Positions 7,211 through 14,596 of a DNA stretch of 16,725 bases are shown one piece after another. Source of the stretch: Rickettsiales bacterium (GTDB lineage Bacteria; Pseudomonadota; Alphaproteobacteria; TMED127); the NCBI GenBank assembly GCA_002717855.1, contig PBCD01000006.1:1-16725 (forward strand), written 5' to 3'. Under the pieces are notes generated by a model, which ran no database searches, was not told where the DNA came from, and saw only the letters and a program-made list of their open reading frames with translations. How positions within the stretch are numbered: position 1 is the stretch's first letter; each line of letters opens with the position of its first letter. The position numbers were made by a program, and so were the translations under genes.

Positions 7211-8410
7211 TTTTAGTTTTTTTTGAATGCTCAACAAAAACTCCTCGGTAGTAAGCCAGTTTTGCTGAGGACCGACAAGCAAAGCTAAGTCCTTAGTCAT
7301 TTTCCCAGATTCAATTGTAGAAATACAGACTTTCTCAAGTATTTCACAAAATTTTTGAAGTTCAAAATTATTATCAAATTTTGCTCTGTGCCAGAGTCCT
7401 TTTGTCCATGAAAAAATTGATGCTATTGGGTTGGTAGAGGTTTCTGAACCTTTTTGATGTTGTCTGAAGTGACTTGTGATCGTCCCGTGCGCGGCTTCAG
7501 TTTCGATGACTCTACCGTCAGGACTTTGAAGAATGCTAGTCATTAATCCTAGTGAACCAAATCCTTGAGCTAAAAGGTCGGACATCACGTCACCATCATA
7601 ATTTTTACAAGCCCATAAATATCCTCCACTCCATTTCATCATACATGCTACCATATCATCAATTAATCTATGTTGATAAGTGAGATTGTTCTTTTCAAAT
7701 TTTACTTTAAATTTAGAATTGTACAGTTCATCAAAAATTTCTTTAAATCTCTCATCATAGTTTTGCAGAATTGTATTTTTTGTTGAAAAAAAAAGTGAAA
7801 TTTTTCTATCTAGACAATAATTAAAACATGATTCTGAAAAATCATAAATAGATTTATCAACATTAAACATTGCCATTCCAACTCCATTAGACTGAAACTC
7901 GTAGACCTCTTTTTTAATTGATTTTTTTCCATCATTGGATTTAAATTCAATAAAAAGTTTGCCTTTATCTTTAATCCTTAAATCTTTTGATTTATAAATA
8001 TCTCCAAATGCATGCCGTGCTATAATGATTGGTTTATTCCAATGGTTAACAATTTTTGGAATATTATTACAAATAATTGGTTCTCTAAAAATTGTTCCAT
8101 TTAATATATTTCTAATTGTACCATTAGGTGAAGGAAATTTTGACTTTAGATTGAATTCTTTTACTCTTTTTTCATCAGGTGTTATGGTAGCACATTTGAT
8201 ACCGACACTATTTTTTAATATAGCCTCTGCGGCTTGGACAGTTATTTTATCACTGGTTTCATTTCTATTTTGTATGCTTAAATCAAATTCTTCAATTTTT
8301 AAATCTAAAAAAGGTAAAATTAACTTTTCTTTCAGAGACTCCCAAACTACTTTTGCCATTTCATCACCTTGGAGTTCAACAATACTATTTTTAACAAAAA
8401 TCTTTTTCAT
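7199..8410 (-). CDS. icd: Isocitrate dehydrogenase, homodimeric type II (eukaryote-like), probably NADP-dependent
   Basis: This TCA-cycle enzyme decarboxylates isocitrate to 2-oxoglutarate. The sequence follows the human IDH1/alphaproteobacterial type: substrate residues Ser94, Asn96, Arg100, Arg109 and Arg132, catalytic Tyr139, and STKNTIL with the catalytic Lys. The metal-binding Asp residues lie in LIDDMV and in CKNYDGDVMSD, and STNPIASIFSWTKGL closes the coenzyme site. Length, 403 residues, is normal. One residue stands out: in the coenzyme loop HGTITSHFRQHQKG, Ser313 stands where IDH1 and most relatives have an Arg that grips the NADP 2'-phosphate; the neighbouring His is kept. NADP preference is therefore likely but not certain. 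It starts 5 nt after the LOG-family gene, so they form an operon, and it overlaps alaS tail to tail. Confidence 0.96.
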   Translation of the reverse strand: MKKIFVKNSIVELQGDEMAKVVWESLKEKLILPFLDLKIEEFDLSIQNRNETSDKITVQAAEAILKNSVGIKCATITPDEKRVKEFNLKSKFPSPNGTIRNILNGTIFREPIICNNIPKIVNHWNKPIIIARHAFGDIYKSKDLRIKDKGKLFIEFKSNDGKKSIKKEVYEFQSNGVGMAMFNVDKSIYDFSESCFNYCLDRKISLFFSTKNTILQNYDERFKEIFDELYNSKFKVKFEKNNLTYQHRLIDDMVACMMKWSGGYLWACKNYDGDVMSDLLAQGFGSLGLMTSILQSPDGRVIETEAAHGTITSHFRQHQKGSETSTNPIASIFSWTKGLWHRAKFDNNFELQKFCEILEKVCISTIESGKMTKDLALLVGPQQNWLTTEEFLLSIQKKLKSII

Positions 8411-8415
8411 TTTAT

Positions 8416-8949
8416 CTATTTTATTTTTTTTGATAGTTCTTTTAATGAAATAAATTCAACGACATTAGTTAAAGTGCTGCGATTGAGAAATTTTTCATAA
8501 ACAAAAGAATTTAATAAATTAGCAAATGGGTCCCAAAATTTGGTATCATTAACTAAGTAAATTTTTTTTTTACTCTCTTTCAATTCTTTTTTAACCATTA
8601 AATCAACCACTTCTCCCAAAGTACCTATGCCACCAGGTAATGCAATAAGAAAATCAGATCTTGCAAGAAATTGATTCATACGTTGATCTAATGACCTAGT
8701 CAAAATTTTGTCAGTAATAAAGTTTTCATAGCCTAAATTTTCATTCAAATAGTAAGGAATAATTCCATAAATTTTAATATTAAATTTTGATGACTCTTTA
8801 CATAATGTGTGCATTAATCCCGTTTCACCGCCACCAAAAACTAAATTATATTTTTTGTTTCCAATCCATCTGGCAACTTCTATGACGAGATTTTGATGAA
8901 TGATGTCTTTACCATTTTTTGAACCACAAAAAACTCCAATATTTTTCAT
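8416..8949 (-). CDS. LOG-family nucleotide 5'-monophosphate phosphoribohydrolase (TIGR00730)
   Basis: LOG proteins split nucleoside 5'-monophosphates (AMP, cytokinin ribotides) into base and ribose 5-phosphate. The Rossmann-like fold begins with IGVFCGS at 4-10. The phosphate-binding GGGETGLM is at 39-46, the substrate-site Arg90 lies in SLDQRM, and the hallmark PGGIGTLGE with catalytic Glu113 is at 105-113. The usual first motif is GGGxxGLMG; here His replaces the last Gly. Length, 177 residues, is typical. The start codon is the only ATG in the open frame upstream of the CGS motif. It is the first gene of a two-gene unit with icd, and divergent from the LysM gene. In bacteria the role is often nucleotide salvage; cytokinin activity cannot be claimed from sequence. 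Confidence 0.92.
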   Translation of the reverse strand: MKNIGVFCGSKNGKDIIHQNLVIEVARWIGNKKYNLVFGGGETGLMHTLCKESSKFNIKIYGIIPYYLNENLGYENFITDKILTRSLDQRMNQFLARSDFLIALPGGIGTLGEVVDLMVKKELKESKKKIYLVNDTKFWDPFANLLNSFVYEKFLNRSTLTNVVEFISLKELSKKIK

Positions 8950-8971
8950 AATAATGAATGTAAAAAAAAAA

Positions 8972-9000
8972 TTAAAAAAATTTGAAAATTAAGTTATAAT
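8972..9000 (+). promoter_or_regulatory. Candidate promoter for the LysM-psd-pssA cluster
   Basis: TTAAAA (8972-8977), a 17-nt spacer and a perfect TATAAT (8995-9000) stand before the LysM gene. Start of transcription near 9007 would leave a leader of only about 12 nt and no visible Shine-Dalgarno, so the message could be nearly leaderless. The match is good, but the DNA is almost pure A/T. Confidence 0.42.
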
Positions 9001-9018
9001 ACATAAAAGTCATATATA

Positions 9019-9981
9019 ATGAAAAATTTTTTTTTAATTAGCATATTTTTAGCGTTCACCAGTACTGGGTTATATTTCTTGATTCCTTTTCCAGAAAAAC
9101 AAAGTTTAGAAAAAATTAATAAGACTGAATCGAATAATTTAGAGAATGACAAAATATTTTTTGAAGAAAGTACACCAACCTTTGATATTGTTAGAATCAC
9201 ACCAAAAGGTGATGCTGTAATAGCTGGCAGATCAAAACCAAATAAATTAGTTAGTATATTTGATGGAAATGAAAAATTGGGTCACGTCTTGTCTGATACA
9301 AATGGAGAGTGGGTTTGGTCAAGTAAAGAGTCACTTAAGTATGGAATAAAAAGATTACACCTAAACTTTAGAAACAAAAATGGAGAAGTAATTAGATCAG
9401 ATGAAACAATAATAGTTTTTCTTGAAAGAGATGGTGCTCAAAGTCCAATAATTTTTAAATCTTCATTAAGTGGCAAAACTAATTCATATTTAATGAATTT
9501 AGAGGAATTAGAAAGTGGTTTTTCAGTAGACTATGTTGAATATAATCCTGAGGGTAGAATTATTTTTTCTGGAAGATCAGAAAATAACAAAAATCTATCA
9601 TTTTTTATAGACAACAAAATTATTGGAGAAACCTTATCTAATAGCCAAGGATTTTGGACCTTTATCACAAAAGAAAAAATTCCATTTGGAAAATTAGACT
9701 TAAGAGTAGATCTGAAGCTAAATAATCAGTTATATTCATTTAACACACCCATCTTTAATGAAAGTGTTAGCGATTTGAATCAACTTTTGGATAATAACAA
9801 TTTTGTTGTTCAACCTGGTAATAGTTTATGGCGAATTGCAAGAAGAACATTGGGGGGTGGAATATTTTATTCAGAAATTTACAAAAAAAATCAAATGAAA
9901 ATTTCAGATCCGGATTTAATTTTTCCTGGACAAGTATTTACTATTCCACTGATCACTGAAAAAATTAACTATGAAAAATAA
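9019..9981 (+). CDS. Membrane-anchored LysM protein with two Ig-like repeats
   Basis: A short N-terminal hydrophobic segment (about residues 4-23, after MKN) looks like an uncleaved signal anchor, so the rest should face the periplasm. Residues about 55-136 and 169-245 are two diverged copies of one Ig-like beta domain, sharing P-x-G, GRS-x-x-N and a G-x-W-x-(W/F) position (around 61-64/177-180, 70-75/185-190 and 96-100/211-215). A LysM module spans 263-310 (VVQPGNSLWRIARRTLGGG to IFPGQVFTIP) and should bind peptidoglycan. No enzyme motif is visible. Proteins with Ig-like plus LysM domains are common in Alphaproteobacteria, function unknown to me. The gene overlaps psd by 11 nt and leads the phosphatidylethanolamine genes, which suggests an envelope role. 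I do not assign a gene name. Confidence 0.88.
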   Translation: MKNFFLISIFLAFTSTGLYFLIPFPEKQSLEKINKTESNNLENDKIFFEESTPTFDIVRITPKGDAVIAGRSKPNKLVSIFDGNEKLGHVLSDTNGEWVWSSKESLKYGIKRLHLNFRNKNGEVIRSDETIIVFLERDGAQSPIIFKSSLSGKTNSYLMNLEELESGFSVDYVEYNPEGRIIFSGRSENNKNLSFFIDNKIIGETLSNSQGFWTFITKEKIPFGKLDLRVDLKLNNQLYSFNTPIFNESVSDLNQLLDNNNFVVQPGNSLWRIARRTLGGGIFYSEIYKKNQMKISDPDLIFPGQVFTIPLITEKINYEK

Positions 9982-10738
9982 AAAAGATTTTTTTGACTCT
10001 TTAGGTGCTAAGATAAAAAATGGTTTTAATGAACTTGAGTTTATAAAAACTTTATTTGTTCCAATTCATTCGTCAGGTTATCCATTTATTATTATTTTTG
10101 GTTTAGTATCATTAATAATAGGCTCTTTTTCTGATTTTTTGGGCTGGGTGGGTCTGATTTTAACCATCTGGTGTATTTATTTTTTTAGAGATCCACATAG
10201 AGTTTCACCAGACAAACAAGGTTTAATTATTTCACCTGCTGACGGAAAAGTTTTACCCATAGTTAATGATTTTCCACCTGATGAAAAAGATAAGAAGGAA
10301 AAAATGAAGAAAATTAGTATTTTCATGAATATTTTTAATGTTCACGTTAACAGAATTCCTTATAGTGGAAAAATTTTGAGTATGAGGTATCACCCTGGTG
10401 CTTTCTTTAATGCATCTTTAGATAAATCCAGCAAAGAAAATGAAAGAATGGTATTAAAAATTCAACTTGAAAATGGTTTAATAATTTATGTTGTTCAAAT
10501 TGCTGGTTTAATTGCACGCAGAATTAAGTGTAACTTAACTGAAGGACAGATTGTCAAATCTGGAGAAAAATTTGGTATTATAAGGTTTGGAAGCAGAGTT
10601 GATGTATATTTACCAATGAATTTCTCTTTAAATGTATTAGAAGGACAAACTATTATTGGCGGAGAAACAATATTAGCTACCCAAGCTATAAAACTAAACA
10701 AACCTAAAGTAGTAAAGACAAAGAATTTAAAAAAATAA
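9971..10738 (+). CDS. psd: Phosphatidylserine decarboxylase proenzyme
   Basis: Psd decarboxylates phosphatidylserine to phosphatidylethanolamine at the inner membrane. It is made as a proenzyme that cuts itself to create a pyruvoyl group. The self-cleavage site is Gly207-Ser208 in RFGSR, and the expected catalytic Asp91 (SPADGKV) and His125 (NVHVNR) are present. FFRDPHR at 71-77 matches the short archaeal/rhizobial-type Psd. Two hydrophobic segments at about 37-71 anchor the protein. At 255 residues it is about 20-25 longer than typical short forms because of extra residues at both ends. The start overlaps the LysM gene by 11 nt; the family-matching part begins near FVPIHSSGYPF (29-39), so a slightly later start cannot be excluded. 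pssA follows after 36 nt, giving both steps of the pathway. Confidence 0.96.
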   Translation: MKNKKDFFDSLGAKIKNGFNELEFIKTLFVPIHSSGYPFIIIFGLVSLIIGSFSDFLGWVGLILTIWCIYFFRDPHRVSPDKQGLIISPADGKVLPIVNDFPPDEKDKKEKMKKISIFMNIFNVHVNRIPYSGKILSMRYHPGAFFNASLDKSSKENERMVLKIQLENGLIIYVVQIAGLIARRIKCNLTEGQIVKSGEKFGIIRFGSRVDVYLPMNFSLNVLEGQTIIGGETILATQAIKLNKPKVVKTKNLKK

Positions 10739-10751
10739 AAAGTCTTTTTTA

Positions 10752-10772
10752 AATTTTATTAAAAATAAAATT
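10752..10772. repeat. A/T-only inverted repeat between psd and pssA
   Basis: AATTTTAT and its exact complement ATAAAATT flank a 5-nt loop, ending 2 nt before the pssA ATG. An 8-bp A/T stem is weak and could arise by chance in this composition. There is no T tract on the plus strand to make it a terminator. Confidence 0.3.
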
Positions 10773-10774
10773 AA

Positions 10775-11497
10775 ATGAAAAAATTATCAATTAGAATATT
10801 AATTCCAAACATAGTTACTTTTTTTTCTTTAACTTTAGGTTTAACATCAATAAAATTTGCAACAGAATCGAAATGGGAGTTTGCAGTTTTCTTGGTGGTG
10901 TTGGCTTCTTTTCTTGATAATTTAGATGGAAAGATTGCTCGCCTTTTAAAAGGTAGCTCCAATTTTGGATTAGAGCTTGATTCATTAGCAGATTTTATAA
11001 GCTTTGGAATTGCACCATCATTTATTGTTTATTTTTGGGTAATGTCAGGGAGTATAGAAAACAGTTGGGCATTTGTAGTATTTTATGCTGTTTGTTCATC
11101 ATCAAGATTAGCTAGGTTTAATATTTCCTCGTCGGACAAGCATGATAATGAAAATTTAAGAATCAAATACTTTAAAGGTATTTCAACCCCTGCAGCCGCA
11201 GGATTAGTTTTATTGCCAATGATGATCTATTTTAGATTTGAGATAGATTTTTTGTTAAATCCATTTATTTCAGTTATAACAATATTATCTTCTAGCATTT
11301 TGATGATAACTAATATTCCAACCTACTCTATGAAGGGTATTAAAATTGAAAAAAAAAATTTTCCATTTATTACAATCTTTCTTGCAGGATTTTTATCACT
11401 GTTATTAACGGACTTCTGGCTAGCGATGATTTTATTTATTACGGGTTATTACTTTTCAATACCTGTTGCTCTTATTGAAAAAAGTAGAATTAAATAA
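10775..11497 (+). CDS. pssA: CDP-diacylglycerol-serine O-phosphatidyltransferase (phosphatidylserine synthase)
   Basis: PssA joins CDP-diacylglycerol and serine to give phosphatidylserine, the substrate of the neighbouring Psd. The CDP-alcohol phosphotransferase signature is complete: Asp48-x2-Asp51-Gly52-x2-Ala55-Arg56-x8-Gly65-x3-Asp69-x3-Asp73. Several hydrophobic segments along the protein agree with a multi-pass inner-membrane enzyme. Length, 240 residues, suits the alphaproteobacterial/Bacillus-like type II enzyme rather than the PLD-like E. coli PssA. An A/T-only inverted repeat (10752-10772) sits just before the ATG. The last 42 nt overlap the convergent RND pump gene on the other strand. 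Together with psd it should supply the cell's phosphatidylethanolamine. Confidence 0.96.
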   Translation: MKKLSIRILIPNIVTFFSLTLGLTSIKFATESKWEFAVFLVVLASFLDNLDGKIARLLKGSSNFGLELDSLADFISFGIAPSFIVYFWVMSGSIENSWAFVVFYAVCSSSRLARFNISSSDKHDNENLRIKYFKGISTPAAAGLVLLPMMIYFRFEIDFLLNPFISVITILSSSILMITNIPTYSMKGIKIEKKNFPFITIFLAGFLSLLLTDFWLAMILFITGYYFSIPVALIEKSRIK

Positions 11498-14400
11498 TTT
11501 GTCGATCTTATAATTTTCAGAGATAAAAATAAGACATGGTGTAATAATCAAAGTTAAAATAAATGAAAATATTATTCCGAAAACAATTGCGTTTGATAAT
11601 TGTAACCACCATTGGGAACTAGGATTATTAATATTTATTTCCAAAGATAAAAAATCAATATTAAGCCCAAATGCCATCGGAACTAATCCAAAAAAAGTCG
11701 TTAAGGTTGTCAATAAAATTGGTCTAAGTCTTTGAGCACCAGTTCTTAAAATTATTTCTTTGATATTATTGTCTATTTTTCTCAGATTTTTGTATGTGTC
11801 TAATAAGACAATATTATTATTTACTACAATACCAGCCAAAGCAATTACTCCTATTCCAGACATAACTATTCCAAAAGCCTGATTGGTTAAAATTAAACCT
11901 ATCATTACCCCAATAGTTGACATTATAACGGAAGTTAAAATTATAAAACAAAAGAAAAAACTTTCAAAAGTTGAAATTAAAATTAAGAGGATAAGGAATA
12001 TTGCAATAAAAAAAGCTTTTAGTAAAAATTTTTTTGCTTCCTCTTGATCTTCCTCTTGCCCCCTAAATTTTACTGATGAACTTATATATTTTCCATTTGT
12101 TTTAAGCCAATTTGTTAATTCAGAAACTTTTTTATTTATGTTTAAATTTTCTTCGACATCAAACATAATATTTATTGAATTCATCGAATCAGTCCTATTG
12201 ATTTTTCCGACTTTAAGTTTTGGTTCGCGTTCAACAAAAAGACTTAATGCTACTGGGCCATTTTTTCCATTAATTTCGATGTTATCTAATTCGTTCAAGG
12301 TTCTATATTTTTCATTAAATTTTACAACAATATCTACTTCCTCGTCACTATCTTCAGGCATAAAATCGGTAATTTTTAAACCTTGAGTTATCATTTGAAT
12401 AGTATCTCCAATCAGCTTAATATCTACACCGTATTTGTCTGCCTTCGCCCTGTCAATTTGTAACTGCCATTCAATGCCCGGTGCATTAATCCCAGTGTCG
12501 AGATTTTTGACCCACTTAATTTTTTGAAGGTGAGTAATCAAAAAGTTTGAATCATTCGATAATATTTTCTTACTGACATTTGAAATCTCAATCTCAACAT
12601 CTTTTTCACTTGGTGGACCATCTTTTTTTTCAATAATTTCAACATTTATACCAGGCATCTTTAAAAAATTTTTTTCCAAATTTTGAATTATGAAATCCGT
12701 TTTTGGCCGTTTTTTCCACTCAATAAATTCGATATTTACTGAACCTATTATGTCATCAGTTCCTTGTTCTTTTCTATTTTTTAATGCACCTACTTTTGTG
12801 TAACTATTTTTTATAGCTGGATCAGTCAGAATAATTTCCTCAACTTCTTTCATAATTATATTTTTATCATTGATTGAAAGATTTCCTCTTGCGTGAACAA
12901 CTACTTCTGCATAATCAGGTTCAATTTCTGGAAAAAACTCTATTCCTTTTCCAAATTTAAAGTAAACAAATTGAATTGATATTAATAGAAAGACCGTAAT
13001 AAAAACTATTTTAAATGGTTTCTGAAGACACCATTCTAAAATATTTAGATAGATTTTTTGAATTCCGGAAATTTGTGAAAGATCACCTGATTCAAGTAGT
13101 TTAAGATTTTCTCTTTCTTTTTTGGCTCGAGGCGAATCTCCTCCTATAATATTTCCTAGTACCGGTATAAAAATTAAAGCCATAAATAACGAAGAAGAAA
13201 GAATAGTTAGTAAGGTTACAGGTAAATAAAACATGAATTCCCCGGCAACACCAGGCCAAAAAACCAATGGGAAAAAAGCAGCTAGTGTTGTTAATGTCGA
13301 TGCAATAACTGGAGTAAACATTTTTTTTGATGACATAAAAAATACTTTTTGAAACGATAATCCTTCAGCAGCTCTTCTATTAGCATACTCTACAACAATT
13401 ATTGCACCATCTATTAAAATACCAACAGAGAGAATTAATGAAAATAAAACTACAATATTTATTGTTATTCCTATAAATGATAGGAAGGTCATAGAAATCA
13501 AAAATGATCCGGGGATTGCAAAACTTACAAGCAAGGCTGATCTCCATCCCATCCAATAGATTATTATTATTAATACTAATATTACAGCCAGAATAATATT
13601 ATTCTGTAAATCAGTAAGCATGGTATTGATTGCTTTTGATTCATCCTGGAAATAATCAATTTTAACTTTTTGAGGTAATATATTTTTTGTCCGATTCACC
13701 TCCTCTTTTATTTTTCCAATTGTATTAATTATATTTTTTCCACTTCGTTTGGATACCTCCAGAATTATTGCATTTTGTCCATTATTTCTTGCTATTCCAA
13801 CTGTTTCTTTATATGAGTCCCTTATTTTTGAGACCTCACCTAATGTAACGACAGAATCATTGGTAGATTTTATTGGCAGATTTAAAATATCCTTTAAGTT
13901 TTCAAGAAGACTAGGGACTTTTATATCAAAACTTCCAGTTACCCCAGATAACTTACCAGCAGGAATTAAAATATTACTGTTTTTTAATGAAAATAAAACT
14001 TCTTTCGCAGTAAGCCCATATGCTTTGACATCTTTTGGGTCTACAATAACTTCAATTTGTCTTTCATCTTCACCAATTACTTTAACACTTAAAACTTCTT
14101 CAATTTTTTCAATTTTATTTTTTAATTCTTTTGCTATTTTTAACAAATATCTTTTTTCAATGTTTCCGGATATAGCGATAGCTAAAACTGGGAATCTAGA
14201 AAGATTGATTTCAGTCACATTTGGTTCTTTTGTTTCTGTAGGAAACTTATTTTTTGCTTGATCAACTTTGAGTCTTGTATCCCTTAAAGCTTTTTCTGAT
14301 TCAAAGCCTGCATCAAATTCAAGTATAATATTTCCCCCACCTAAATATGATGTGGAAGACATTTTTTTAACTCCTTCAATAATTTTTAATTCTTTTTCTA

Positions 14401-14596
14401 ATGGTTTTATTATTAATCTTTCGGAATCTTCTGGTGAAATTCCTTTATGTAAAACAGAAACATAAATTAGTGGTAAGCTTATATCAGGATCAGCCTCTCT
14501 TGGTAATGTGTTATATGAATAAATTCCATAAGAGATGGAAAAAAAAAGTATCGTAAGCAAAACTTTACTTGAATTAAGTATTTTATCTAACATCAT
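11456..14596 (-). CDS. RND-superfamily efflux pump, inner-membrane permease (AcrB/HAE1-like)
   Basis: This is a proton-driven exporter that works in a tripartite complex with a periplasmic adaptor and an outer-membrane channel. It has the expected 12-helix, duplicated plan: helix 1 at about 11-28, a large periplasmic loop, helices 2-6 at about 332-480, helix 7 at 529-547, a second loop, and helices 8-12 at about 858-1027. Length, 1046 residues, is standard. In helix 4 the AcrB Asp407-Asp408 pair reads Asp396-Gly397 (ILIDGAIIVVE), and in helix 10 the AcrB Lys940 position is Asn926 in GIVVNNNIVLLD. This pattern recurs in a subfamily of proteobacterial RND pumps, so the pump is probably active but uses a different relay. 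It starts 14 nt inside the adaptor gene and ends 42 nt inside pssA. No outer-membrane factor is in the window. Substrate unknown. Confidence 0.95.
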   Translation of the reverse strand: MMLDKILNSSKVLLTILFFSISYGIYSYNTLPREADPDISLPLIYVSVLHKGISPEDSERLIIKPLEKELKIIEGVKKMSSTSYLGGGNIILEFDAGFESEKALRDTRLKVDQAKNKFPTETKEPNVTEINLSRFPVLAIAISGNIEKRYLLKIAKELKNKIEKIEEVLSVKVIGEDERQIEVIVDPKDVKAYGLTAKEVLFSLKNSNILIPAGKLSGVTGSFDIKVPSLLENLKDILNLPIKSTNDSVVTLGEVSKIRDSYKETVGIARNNGQNAIILEVSKRSGKNIINTIGKIKEEVNRTKNILPQKVKIDYFQDESKAINTMLTDLQNNIILAVILVLIIIIYWMGWRSALLVSFAIPGSFLISMTFLSFIGITINIVVLFSLILSVGILIDGAIIVVEYANRRAAEGLSFQKVFFMSSKKMFTPVIASTLTTLAAFFPLVFWPGVAGEFMFYLPVTLLTILSSSLFMALIFIPVLGNIIGGDSPRAKKERENLKLLESGDLSQISGIQKIYLNILEWCLQKPFKIVFITVFLLISIQFVYFKFGKGIEFFPEIEPDYAEVVVHARGNLSINDKNIIMKEVEEIILTDPAIKNSYTKVGALKNRKEQGTDDIIGSVNIEFIEWKKRPKTDFIIQNLEKNFLKMPGINVEIIEKKDGPPSEKDVEIEISNVSKKILSNDSNFLITHLQKIKWVKNLDTGINAPGIEWQLQIDRAKADKYGVDIKLIGDTIQMITQGLKITDFMPEDSDEEVDIVVKFNEKYRTLNELDNIEINGKNGPVALSLFVEREPKLKVGKINRTDSMNSINIMFDVEENLNINKKVSELTNWLKTNGKYISSSVKFRGQEEDQEEAKKFLLKAFFIAIFLILLILISTFESFFFCFIILTSVIMSTIGVMIGLILTNQAFGIVMSGIGVIALAGIVVNNNIVLLDTYKNLRKIDNNIKEIILRTGAQRLRPILLTTLTTFFGLVPMAFGLNIDFLSLEININNPSSQWWLQLSNAIVFGIIFSFILTLIITPCLIFISENYKIDKLFNSTFFNKSNRY

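Noticed and set aside
8025..8453. A 142-codon plus-strand open frame antisense to icd and the LOG gene
   Set aside because: It overlaps two well-supported genes, shows only hydrophobic low-complexity sequence, and has no family resemblance I can see.
12222..12232. Closely spaced GTTC words in the pump gene as a second LexA site
   Set aside because: The two GTTC words are only 2 nt apart instead of 7 and lie inside coding sequence, so they do not fit the LexA motif.
13749..14261. A 170-codon open frame on the plus strand within the RND pump gene
   Set aside because: It lies fully antisense to a clear full-length pump gene, has no recognisable motif, and such long shadow frames are common opposite A/T-rich membrane-protein genes.
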